NCBI GenBank assembly: GCA_009763385.1
Contig: CM019824.1
Coordinates: forward strand, 145,645,705-145,709,704
DNA: 64,000 nt
Source of the DNA: Coix lacryma-jobi var. lacryma-jobi
Lineage: Eukaryota > Streptophyta > Magnoliopsida > Poales > Poaceae
Direction of reading: 5' to 3'
Position numbers and translations under genes: made by a program. Shown here one piece after another: positions 54,691 through 64,000 of this stretch; within the stretch, counting starts at the first letter, position 1, and each line of letters starts with the position of its first letter. Below the pieces are notes generated by a model that searched no databases, had not been told where the DNA came from, and saw only the letters and a program-made list of their open reading frames with translations.

Positions 54691-55493
54691 GATTCGAGTA
54701 CGTCTACGCCGCAATCGACAAGTTCACCAAATGGATTGAGTACATGCCATTGGTCAAATTTAACTCATCAAAGTCAGTACAATTCATGCAGAGCATCTTT
54801 CATCATTTTGGGATGCCACATAGAATTATCACTGATCTTGGTTCCCCCTTTACGGCAATTGAGTTCAAATCATGGGCCAATGACTGTGGAATAAAGATAG
54901 ACTACGCATCAGTGGTTCATCCACAATCAAACGGCCAAGTTGAGAGAGCAAACGCCCTCATCCTCGCTGGTCTAAAGCCAAGATTATTTGATCTTCTAAA
55001 AGACCACGGCGGGAAGTGGGTCAAAGAGTTGCCTAAGGTAGTCTGGGGGCTACGGACACAGCGAAGTAGGGCAACAAGCCAAACTCCCTTCTTCCTAGTC
55101 TATGACACCAAAGCAATCCTCCCGGTAGACTTAATCTGGAATTCTCCACGAATGAAGCAGTATAACGAAGGAGAAGCTGATGATACAAGACGATTAGAAG
55201 TCGACAGCCTCGAGGAGGCTCGGTTAGCCGCCCTCTTTCAATCAGCAAGATATCTCCAAGGGATGAGGCGCTACTACGACAAGAATGTCCATCACCGTAC
55301 TTTCCAAGTAGGAGACATGGTCCTAAAGAAGATTCAGAATACCACAAGGCGCCACAAGCTTATGAGTCCATGGGAAGGACCATACATAGTATCTAAAGTA
55401 ACAAAACCCGGGTCATTTGAGTTAGTCACTGAGGATGGTTCTCCATTGCCAAATTCATGGAATATTGAGCATCTGAAGAAATTCCATACCTAA
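54690..55493 (+). pseudogene. pol: Integrase of element B, N-terminus deleted
   Basis: The core begins at YVYAAIDKFTKWIEYMP, so the HHCC finger and the first catalytic Asp are lost. The second Asp (IITDLGSPF) and the Glu (GQVERANALI) remain. From ATG 54744 the frame is open for 249 codons to 55493 and ends PNSWNIEHLKKFHT, the usual C-terminal element. The missing N-terminal half makes it non-functional. Confidence 0.78.
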
Positions 55494-56307
55494 GGGCTAT
55501 GCTACAAATTTGACTCAGGGCAAATGTATCTATTTCCCAGATATTAATAAAGATTGGATTTCATCATAAACTCTACGAGTTTTCTTTCCTTCGGCAATTA
55601 CAATTGTCACAACTATTTAGTCGGATAAAATCCTTAGAAGCTTATAAGCTCTAACTATTACGCCCCACCGACTAATATATAATATTACTCGGATGGATCC
55701 TTCTTGGTTCATAGGTAACCATACTCGAGTTACGAGCTCCGAGCTCAATACAACTCAAATGATAGTACGGCTTAAAAACCCGGCTGTCAACCTATAGAGA
55801 ATATGGCGTCTACAAAGTAGATGCTAGTTCCTATAAGGTATAACAAGGGGTGAATCCCTCACCCTGTCGTTTATTACTCGAATGAAGGCTAAATCCGATC
55901 TCACACTCAAGCTGCGACTACCAAGAGGATATGATTCACCCGAAAGGACCGTCGTTACGGTCCTTAAAGAGGTGCTTGATCAAATTTATCCCTCGGAAAA
56001 GGGTACTAAGAGTAGTACTCGGGCAGACTAAGTTCTCTATTAGGTCGCTAAAGACTATAAGAGAAACGAAGTCATATGACTCAATCTTAAGTGCTAGAGA
56101 GCACTCGGATAGACTCGTCTAATAAGACGCCTGGTCATACATCCACCTTAAGCAAAACGACCCATTGACAAGACATTCCTTGCAATGACGAGTCGACCAT
56201 ATGCGGAATTAATAAGACTCAAAAGTAAATTATACTTTGATTCTTTACCCAGAATAATATTTGTTTACAGGGGGAGCAAATTCTGGTCAAGGACCAAGGA
56301 AGACATA
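55494..56307 (+). other. 3' non-coding region of element B
   Basis: No domain. Repeated ACTCG words (TTACTCG, GTACTCGG) occur here and through the antisense gene region. Confidence 0.4.
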
Positions 56308-59300
56308 CTACTCTACAAGATCTAGTATTTGGGAGTACTCTTCCGCTACGGCCTTGACTTCCTCTTGCATGGCTGCATGATCTTCATCACTCTTGCCATC
56401 AGGAAGCATCGTGATGGAGGACAGATCAAAAGATGGCATATGCAGTCGCAGCGTCACTAGCAGACCACACACCACCGAAGTCGCCATGTCCTTGATGTAT
56501 TGAGTCAGCCGCCCGGGTGCAGCTTTGGCTCGATCAATCAAAGATTCTTCAGCTCCTTCTGGGCGTGGAATCATATCCAGGATGGGCTCCACAGCAAGTT
56601 CTAACGCCTTCAAAGAATCATGACAAATCTTCAAGGACTCTTGGGACTCCTTTAACTGCGCTTGAACCGCTTCCAGAGCTTCCCGCGACTCCTTGGTCGA
56701 CTTTAAAGCCTGCAGCAGGTCTCGGTCAGCATCTTTACGAATCAGTTTGGCTTCTTAAAGAGTACTCTGCGCATTAGCAAATACCTCATCAAGCTCTGCA
56801 TCCTTCCGGTTGAAAGCAGTTTGCCATCCAGCCGCCAGTGTCTTCGAATCTGAATAACAAGACATTCCAATCGGATGAGTATCACAAATTTACAAAGCAA
56901 TAAGGACTCCGGAAAGTACTTTTGACTTACCAGCAAGCTGCTTCTTGGAAGACTTTACGACATCCTTAAGCTTCTGCTTCGAGGCAGCATGCTTGCCGAG
57001 TAGCTCAAGTTCCACGTCACGCTCTTCAACAACAACCTTGAGATTGTTTTGAAGCTTGTTGATACGGTTATGAAGGAGTTGGGTGGCTACTTTCTGGCTA
57101 ATCTGATCCTGAGCGATGTAGTCCTTGAGTTGTTGATTCTCAAGAGACAGCTCTTAACGGATCCGAGTGATCTGCTCAGCCACTTTCACATCAAAGCCCT
57201 GCGCATAGATTACAATATAAGTACTCGGATGCGATAACACAATACAAAGAGGATTTCAAAAGAGTTACCTCAACAAATTGTCGGAGCGCCACGGCAGGCG
57301 CCATCACCTGCTCGCTCAACTCCTTCAGCCGAACGAGATCCGGGTTGTACCCCATGACTTGAAGTCTCGACCCTTGGCGAGAGGACTCGGGGACAGCCTC
57401 GGACTCTTCCTGCGGAGGATCCAAAGCTTTAGCATTGATCTCAGCTCGAACCATCTCCAGAGTGGGTTCATCAGGCTGTCGGGTGCGAAAAAACCACTCG
57501 TTCATCACTCGGTCAAATTCCAATTGAGCAGGAGAGCGAAAGATCGATTATGGAACACCAACCTGAGGCAAGGGAAGTACGTCCACTTCAGGTGCTGTAT
57601 CAACCCGGGTACCAGATGGAGAGGAGCCTGGCAGAGTGTTCACCTAGCTAAAGATAGGAGGGACGATGAATTGGCCTTTGTCCTGTGCCTCCGACTCCTC
57701 CACCGCTCGGATTTCGATAGCACTACTTGACGATACAATGATTGGCTTCACTTTCCTACAACAGACGAGTGTTCATAATAATGCTAGAAAGTATATGAGC
57801 ATTCTAAAGACAAGTAATACGACTTACTTAACAAGCTTCAACGCCCGCGGCAGTTTCAAGATGGGCTTCTTTGGCTGGGTGTCTGGGGCCGGAACTTCTT
57901 CAGGAGTAGCACTACTTGAAGCTCCTTGAGCCGTCTCAACGTCTACATCAAACAAAGATATAAGACAAAGGTTTATTAAATCCAAAGCATGAAGTCTGTA
58001 AAGTACTCGGGTTTTCCCTTACCAGGAGCACCCGTATTACAGTGCTTTTCAACCAATTCTGTTGATAAAAGGATTTTTCGACAAGCACGGCGATTACCAG
58101 TGCGAGCCTTCTTTGGGACTGGATCTCTGGCTTCCTGGAGCGGACTCGGAGACCTCTCCCGGCTACTCTCGGCTTCAGGATCTATGAGCATGACATCAGA
58201 GTCAATTGAGTGTGAGTCTAACCAGTCAAGATCACCAGGAGAGCTTGAATCATGGCGAAGGTCCTCACTTCGAATGGGACCCTCGAGAGTAATGCCTCCG
58301 CCTTCTTGAGTTGCTGAGGGTAGGGGTGGACAGTCCTTGTTATTCCGCCCTTGGTCCTATGAAGAAGAAGAAGATAATGTCCAGTTAGAAGGATATCTAT
58401 TAAGAATCTAAAAGATGGATACCCTAACTACTTACCTCTGGAGGAGGGTTGATGGCGGAAAAAGTCATCATCATTGGAACAAGATGTTCACGGCTCTTCA
58501 ACAGTCGGTTCATCCTCCTCAGAATCTCTTGGTTGGACAACTGCTCGGCATCATGCCGCCCCGGGTCCTTCACGCCAAGGTACTCAAAGCCAAAATTGGC
58601 TCGCTGTTGTAGCGGATGGATTCGGCGCGCAATGAAGTCTTGGACGATGGTATAACCAGTCAATCCACTCAGCTTCAATGCCGCTATTATGTCGATCAAT
58701 GGTTGGATAGCCTCTACCTCTTCAGCAGAGATCTTATCCTTCCACTCGCGGGACTTCTGGGGCGGCCATCCATCATGATGACGAAGGGCCGGTGGCGGGT
58801 TGGCGATGTAAAACCATCCGCTTGCCCATTCTCGGACGGATTCCAACAATACTACAGAGATATATTGAGTAGCTACTTCTAGCCTAAGCTGGAAACTAGC
58901 TCCTCCGACTACTTCTACACATGCATCACTGGGTTGACACTTTACCCAGAAGAAATAACGAAAAAGAGTAAAAGAGGGGCAAATCCCCAGAAAAGCCTCA
59001 CATAGATGGGAGAAAATCGTGATGTGGAAGCAGGCATTGGGAGTAATATGGTTGAGGGTCAAACCATAGTAGTGCAGCAATCCTCTGAAAAAATCAGATG
59101 CTGGGAGTCCCAATCAGCGCTCAATGAAAGACTTGAACATCACAATCTCCGTCGTGTTGGGGGCTGGAGCACGATGATCAGTGGGTACCCTCGACCCATC
59201 TATTGGCTACGACCGGAGTAATCCTTGTTGCGCCAAGAAAGCTAGCTCCGATTCTCTGGTATCCGGCGCCTTCCAAGCTAGCACATCTGTTGGAAGGCAC

Positions 59301-59401
59301 GGGTGGCACGACCTCCCGCCAATGGTCTTCGCCTTCTTCTTCTCAGCTGTGGTTTGCTTCTTTGGGCCCATGTTGATGACAAGGGACTTTCTGCGCATCA
59401 A
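56308..59401 (-). pseudogene. antisense gene of element B with Transposase_28-type domain
   Basis: Minus-strand, multi-exon. A first block with ATG 59401 encodes a Lys-rich MGPKKQTTAEKKKAKT leader. The conserved domain follows at 59113-58440: ASDFFRGLLHYYGLTLNHI, AFLGICPSFTLFRYFFWVK and DGWPPQKSREWKDK, with a GTAAGT donor near 58437. Later exons are Pro/Ser/Glu-rich (about 58360-57880), then a segment from ATG 57523, coiled-coil stretches, and the last frame 56634-56308. Stops and frameshifts separate the blocks, notably between 59207 and 59113. The same domain and layout occur in element A, so this gene belongs to the Tat plan and is not a chance frame. Function unknown. Confidence 0.7.
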
Positions 59402-59483
59402 CTAATGGATTGGCTATGGGATTCCTTGCTCTGAAGGCTATGGCTTGATGAAAGAATGAAGAAACTGTAAGCTCAATGGCGGC

Positions 59484-59491
59484 TTATTATA
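59484..59491 (-). promoter_or_regulatory. possible TATA box of the element B antisense gene
   Basis: Minus strand TATAATAA, 83 bases upstream of ATG 59401. A second candidate, CTATAAATAC, lies at 60250-60241. Confidence 0.3.
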
Positions 59492-60939
59492 GATCTATTT
59501 CGGCCACCGTTCACCTTTTCCGAACGGCGTTATGGAACCATCTGAAACCCTAACAGCCGGAAGACATTTCAGACGGCGTCAGAGTCGATGAACAGGCAAC
59601 CCGTACAACAGACAACATTATTCTTTCACAAGGCACATTTAGTACTCGGAGGAAAAGACAAAGGACTCGGAAAACATTCCAAGTACCCAGATCTTATTAA
59701 TTATTACTCGAAATTACAACAGAGATACACTGATACATCTTGAGATACAACAGCTTCCAGTACAAGTTCGCTCAGGATGTAAAACGCTACTCTAGTGTAA
59801 TCAAGGTACAGAGTCTTAATGCACGATGCACCAAGGACCGGGTTCAATGAGACGCAGTAAAGCAGACACAGAACCTTGGGTAGACACTATCTATTCAGTG
59901 CATCCCAAGGTGGGTTCAAGGCTCTACCCCAGTACACAAAGAACTCAGTAGTAGGCCCTAACCCTAGCGCCTTTTGACAACATGTGACCCCGAGGTTGTC
60001 CGCGATGCGGGAGTCACAAGAGTTCTTCTAGGCGCACCTCTGTATCCCTCTACTCACGGCCACTTGGAAACCACCCTAACGGATGGTCCCTTCACAAGAG
60101 TTCTTCTGGACACCTCAACTATCTTACATAAGGAAGACACCCGGGGGCTCAGACATTTCCGCTACAGATACTATAATACTCAAGAGACTAAGAGAAGTCA
60201 TACACTCAGGAAGGTGTGGCTTCCTTGCTCCCCGGGCAGGGTATTTATAGGCGGCCGCTCCTGGTCTATGGACACAGTTCACAGATATAAGTAACCAGAG
60301 ATCAATAAATTTCTCTGTGTACTGTTGCACATGTGAAGCCTGGCACCAGTGATGGGTTTGCTTCACATGAATACTTCAAGAGGAAGACGACAAAGTTTTG
60401 TTGTTGCAGAACACGATAAGAATCTTCAATGTGGACAGGTGAAACAGTCACTGACCAATTATTGCTGTCTTTCTGGTAATTTTTATTTAGTGGGGGTGAT
60501 GAGGGATGTTTGATGAAAACATTACCCACCTGAAGCCGAATATTTATTACTCGGATGGATTAAGCAACAGACCAGTGTCATGTTTTAATTTATTTATAAA
60601 TCTTATGGATTACCCGGATGATATATTGGAGACCCCAAAGTACCGACTACTTGAGTACTCGGAACTCAGGCTCGGGGGCTGCAAGGTATATACCATAAAG
60701 GAAATGTTTTTTCTTAGCTAAAGATTACTCGAAAAAGGCTCAAAAGATCCACAAAGTTATTATAAATAACAAGAGGCTCGCGAGCTACACCCTATGGGTG
60801 CACTTTTCAAGGAAAAGTGCACACCATGGAAGTTTTTTACCTACAGAGCACCTCAAGATTTCTCAAGACGTTACTCGGAGATTCTCAAAGAGAAACCAGA
60901 AGATAACGTTTTAGAGAAATGATGAAGAGCTCGGTGGCT
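59492..60939 (-). other. region between the antisense gene and the 3' LTR of element B
   Basis: No coding domain. It contains ACTCGGA-type words and CACAAGAGTTCTTCT twice (60016, 60092). Presumably promoter and leader of the antisense gene plus the sequence before the 3' LTR. Confidence 0.35.
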
Positions 60940-61367
60940 TGACGGACCAGGATGTCAAAGATATCATCAGAAGATGATTACTCCGACTAACCCTAGGCGA
61001 CACGGGAGATCCAATGACTTGATACGAAGCATACATGGATTAGGACTCTCATTGTAACTTAGTCGAGTTCCTAATGGAAGTCTTGTAATTAGAAGAGGAC
61101 TCCTCTGTTGTAACCGACTAGGACTCGGTATACGCCGTGCTTTACCCGAATATATAAGGGGAAGCGGGCGCCGACCCCTATCATTGAATCTTGAATCATA
61201 ACACAAGGCACACGCCGCACTGGCCGTAAGGTATTACGCTATTAAGCGGCCTGAACCAGTATAAATCGCTGTCCCTGTGTACTCGCCGAGTTCTACGAAC
61301 GTCGATCCCCACCGAACAAATCGTCTGAGATCCCTCAAGACGAGTTGTCGGTTAACAAACACCGACA
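60940..61367 (+). repeat. 3' LTR of element B
   Basis: 428 bases, about 95% identical to the 5' LTR by eye. Confidence 0.88.
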
Positions 61368-61479
61368 TTCGTATCCTTCGGGAGGCAATTTTTTGTTTTT
61401 TTTCTAAATTTTTGTGATCTTCACTAATTTTGTTTTCCTATGTATATTTGAATATTTTTTTGGTATAATTTTTTTTGAG

Positions 61480-62840
61480 TTTTAGCACTGACATGTTTTG
61501 GTGTATGGTCATCTAAAAAAGATTCAAATGATTCAGATAAATTGGTAGTACACATTCCCCAGAAGGATGAACATCTCCCACTTAGTTACAATAGTATGTG
61601 TGAGCGATGGATGACTCTGTGAGGATGTGCATCACCACTTTATCAGAATGTTTTGAAATTTTTTTACAACATTATACACCAAAATAGAGTGTCCATGCAA
61701 ATTTTCAGATTTTTCTACGTACTAGGGATTTTTTTCCATTTATTCTTGAGTAAATAAAAAAAATTAAATTACTTTAATAGGAGAACTAGTTCTAAAAATT
61801 GCACAGATGCACACAACATCACTAGACACCTTGATCATCCAAAAAAGATTCAAATGATTCGGAGAAATTGGTACTACACATTCCCTAGAAGGATGAACAT
61901 CTCTCACTTAGTTACAATTGTATATGTGAGCGATGGATAACTCTGTAAGGATGTGCATCACCACTTTCTCAGAATGATTTGAATTTTTTTTACAATATTA
62001 TACAGCAAAATGGAGTGTCCATGCAAATTTTCAGATTTTTTAGTTACTTTAGGGGTTTTCCCCATTTATTCTTGAGTAAATAAAAAAATACTTTAATAGG
62101 AAAACTAGTTCTAAAATTTGCACAGATGCACACAACATCATGGGACACCATCATGATCATCCAAAAAAGATTCAAATAATTCAGAGAAATTTATACTACA
62201 CATTCCCTAGAAGGATGAATATCTCTCACTTAGTTACAAATGGTATGTGTGAGCGATAGACGACTCTGTGAGGATGTGCATAACCACTTTCTCATAATGA
62301 TTTGAAATTTTTTTACAACATTATAAATCAAAATGGAGTGTCCATGCAAGTTTTTAGATTTTTCTAGTTACTTTAGGGGTTTTTTCATTTATTCTTGAGT
62401 AAATCAAAAAATTACTTCAATAGAAAAACTAGTTCTAAAAATTGCACACATACACACAACATCATGGGACACCTTCATGATCATCCCAAAGATTGAAATG
62501 ATTCGGAGAAATTATTACTACACATTCCCCAAAAGGATGAACATCTCTCACTTAGCTACAATGGTATGTGTAAGTGATGGATAACTATATGAGGATGTGC
62601 ATCACCAGTTTCCCAGAATAATTTGAAACTTTTTTACAACATTATGCACCAAAATGGAGTGTCGATGCAAGTTTTTAGATTTTTCTAGTTACTTTAAGGG
62701 TTTTTTCTTTTTATTCTTGAGTAAATAAAAAAAATACTTTAATAGGAAAACTAGTTCTAAAAATTGCACAGATGCACACAACATCATGGAGCACCTTCAT
62801 GATTATCAAAAAAATTCAAATGATTCGAAAAAATTGTCAA
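61480..62840 (+). repeat. tandem array with a 322-base unit
   Basis: The word GATTCAAATGATTC or a close variant recurs at 61521, 61847, 62169, 62491 and about 62814, spacing 326 then 322 each. Each unit also holds AAGGATGAACATCTC, GTGTCCATGCAA and TTATTCTTGAGTAAAT. About four copies. AT-rich, no coding frame. Confidence 0.85.
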
Positions 62841-63917
62841 ATAACAACGAAAGTGATACATGAACTTTACCCGAAGCGTACGATTGAACCAAGTGTAGGT
62901 CCATGGATGGCGCCCTTATCCTCTTCCCCAGCGGCGCTGCTCTCCATGGATGGCTCGATCTAAAGGTTCAGACAACGAACATATTTCTGACGAGGTTGTG
63001 TTTGGGGGAGCACATCTTCTCCAACTCCGGGTGTTCAACATTCTGAGTCGGCCTCCCTCGTCCTCCTCCAGTTGTGGCGCATCAGCCTGCATTCTATGGC
63101 GCTCCGTCGACTCCAACCCAATACAGTGTGCCTCCTGCACGGCCTCCTACTGTGCCTCCCTTCCTCCGTCCTCCTTCGGCGTGCTCTCGGCGCCAACATC
63201 TTACTGCGTGTCCCTAGGTCGGGATGAGTTGGCCACCGCTCTCTCTCGCTTGGGGCTAGAATTATTGGAACACTTCCATTCATGGTTGTTGTGCTTACAT
63301 ACCTATGAATAATTATTTGTATTCGAATTATGGTCTTTGTTTAATTTTCTACCATTTACAATGTATTGGACAATTATTTGTATTTGAATTATGGCCTCCA
63401 TTATTGTTCTATCAAGTGCAATTTCAATCAGTGGCATAATGGACCATTTGCACGAAAACAACTCATTCCTAAAGCTGGAGCATAGCTGTGTGTCAAACAG
63501 CACCACCTACTCCGCAAACTCCATCGTGAAGTAGAGCAGCAAAAGCGGGAGTAGAGTAGTCCCAAACACCAATTAGAGTAAAGTTTTTAGTTGCCTAATT
63601 CATCTCATCTTAGGCGTCACGGTCCCATCAATCGTTAGATTAATCTTGTGATATATTTTTATAATAAATCTAAATAGAGATTGAAATATAGGTAATATTT
63701 TCTATAAACTAAGTCATTTAAAATTTGAGTTCTGTTTTTTTTTGCCCTAGTACTCGCTGTGAACAGGATCTCCCGTGGCATATAACTACCCAGTCGAATA
63801 GTCGGAGACGCCTTCTCTCGGTCCGCCGCCTCTGTTACCTATCGGCACCTCTTCCACTTCGCACAATCGCCTCTTCAGCTCTTCCCCTCCGCCGAGCGGG
63901 AGCGCGACGATCAACCG
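62841..63917. other. mixed unrecognised sequence
   Basis: 62836-62870 resembles the MITE at 43899-44144. A GC-rich block (62890-63290) gives Ser/Pro-rich frames of no known family. 63310-63420 has a 'ttatttgtattcgaattatgg' word twice. From 63760 it is pyrimidine-rich. Confidence 0.3.
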
Positions 63918-64000
63918 ATGGTACGGAGGATGGCCATGGCCTCCTCGAGCCGCCCACGGGTGACCACCGCGAAGAAGGTGAGCACCTTGAGGTCACTGCT
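63918..64000 (+). CDS. possible first exon of a host gene (cut by the window edge)
   Basis: ATG at 63918 after a CT-rich leader, with a frame MVRRMAMASSSRPRVTTAKK followed by GTGAGC, which could be a donor. On the minus strand the same stretch could instead encode a C-terminal end. Not recognised; only 83 bases are visible. Confidence 0.2.
   Translation, partial: MVRRMAMASSSRPRVTTAKKVSTLRSL

Larger units (their letters stand above)
49527..61367 (+). mobile_element. Retrotransposon B: older Tat-lineage Ty3/gypsy with antisense gene
   Basis: Two 428-base LTRs (49527-49954, 60940-61367) start TGACGGACC and end AACACCGACA. Flanks TTCCT (49522-49526) and TTCGT (61368-61372) form a duplication with one mismatch. 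I count about 21 LTR differences (near 5%), so it is older than element A. The order gag, protease, reverse transcriptase, RNase H, integrase, long 3' region and antisense gene matches the Tat plan. All frames are broken and an internal deletion joins RNase H to integrase. Confidence 0.88.

Overview
The window looks like repeat-rich nuclear DNA of a grass (Poaceae, probably a panicoid such as a sorghum or maize relative). That placement is inference: it rests on Tekay-, SIRE/Maximus- and Tat-type LTR retrotransposons, CACTA, MULE, Tourist and Stowaway DNA elements, and one plant-type 3-ketoacyl-CoA synthase gene. I see no bacterial, phage or CRISPR features. Almost everything is transposable-element DNA in nested layers. 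Only the KCS gene (36085-37542), and possibly a gene start at the right edge, look like ordinary host genes.

Layout. 1-3276: 3' end of a Tekay-like Ty3/gypsy element that stops after the protease and runs into a long LTR. 3277-5018: spacer with a CACTA-like terminus. 5019-10509: a Tekay-like solo LTR holding a Tourist MITE (6103-6344) and a Copia solo LTR (8240-10295). 10515-12585: a Copia pol scrap, a Stowaway MITE and a SINE-like tRNA derivative. 12585-35741: a CACTA remnant split by a 22.9 kb MULE (12732-35660), itself split by a 14.3 kb Tat-lineage retrotransposon A (14973-29261, perfect CCAGT target duplication, LTRs about 98% identical). 35742-37700: the KCS gene. 38955-41500: a decayed Copia element. 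41535-49460: a CACTA element with a broken Transposase_24 gene, invaded by Copia element C (45698-49179, GACTT duplication). 49527-61367: a second Tat element B, inserted in the B box of a tRNA-like SINE. 61480-62840: a 322-bp tandem array. 62880-64000: unrecognised sequence and a possible gene start.

The two most interesting systems are these. (1) The MULE carries, besides a Mutator-type transposase, a plant-mobile-domain (PMD) gene and two GRF-zinc-finger-type genes, with a central foldback sharing the GCCGCGCCA motif of its terminal inverted repeats. (2) Both Tat elements carry a multi-exon antisense gene with the 'putative gypsy type transposon' (Transposase_28) domain. In A it has its own TATA box, and the element also has two tandem arrays and unusually many CTTTCG/CGAAAG motifs.

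Decay pattern: the MULE transposase is one 926-codon frame with five stops and no frameshift. Element A gag-pol is one frame with two TAG stops and a changed reverse transcriptase active site. Element B has many nonsense codons. This fits C-to-T decay of methylated, silenced elements (inference).
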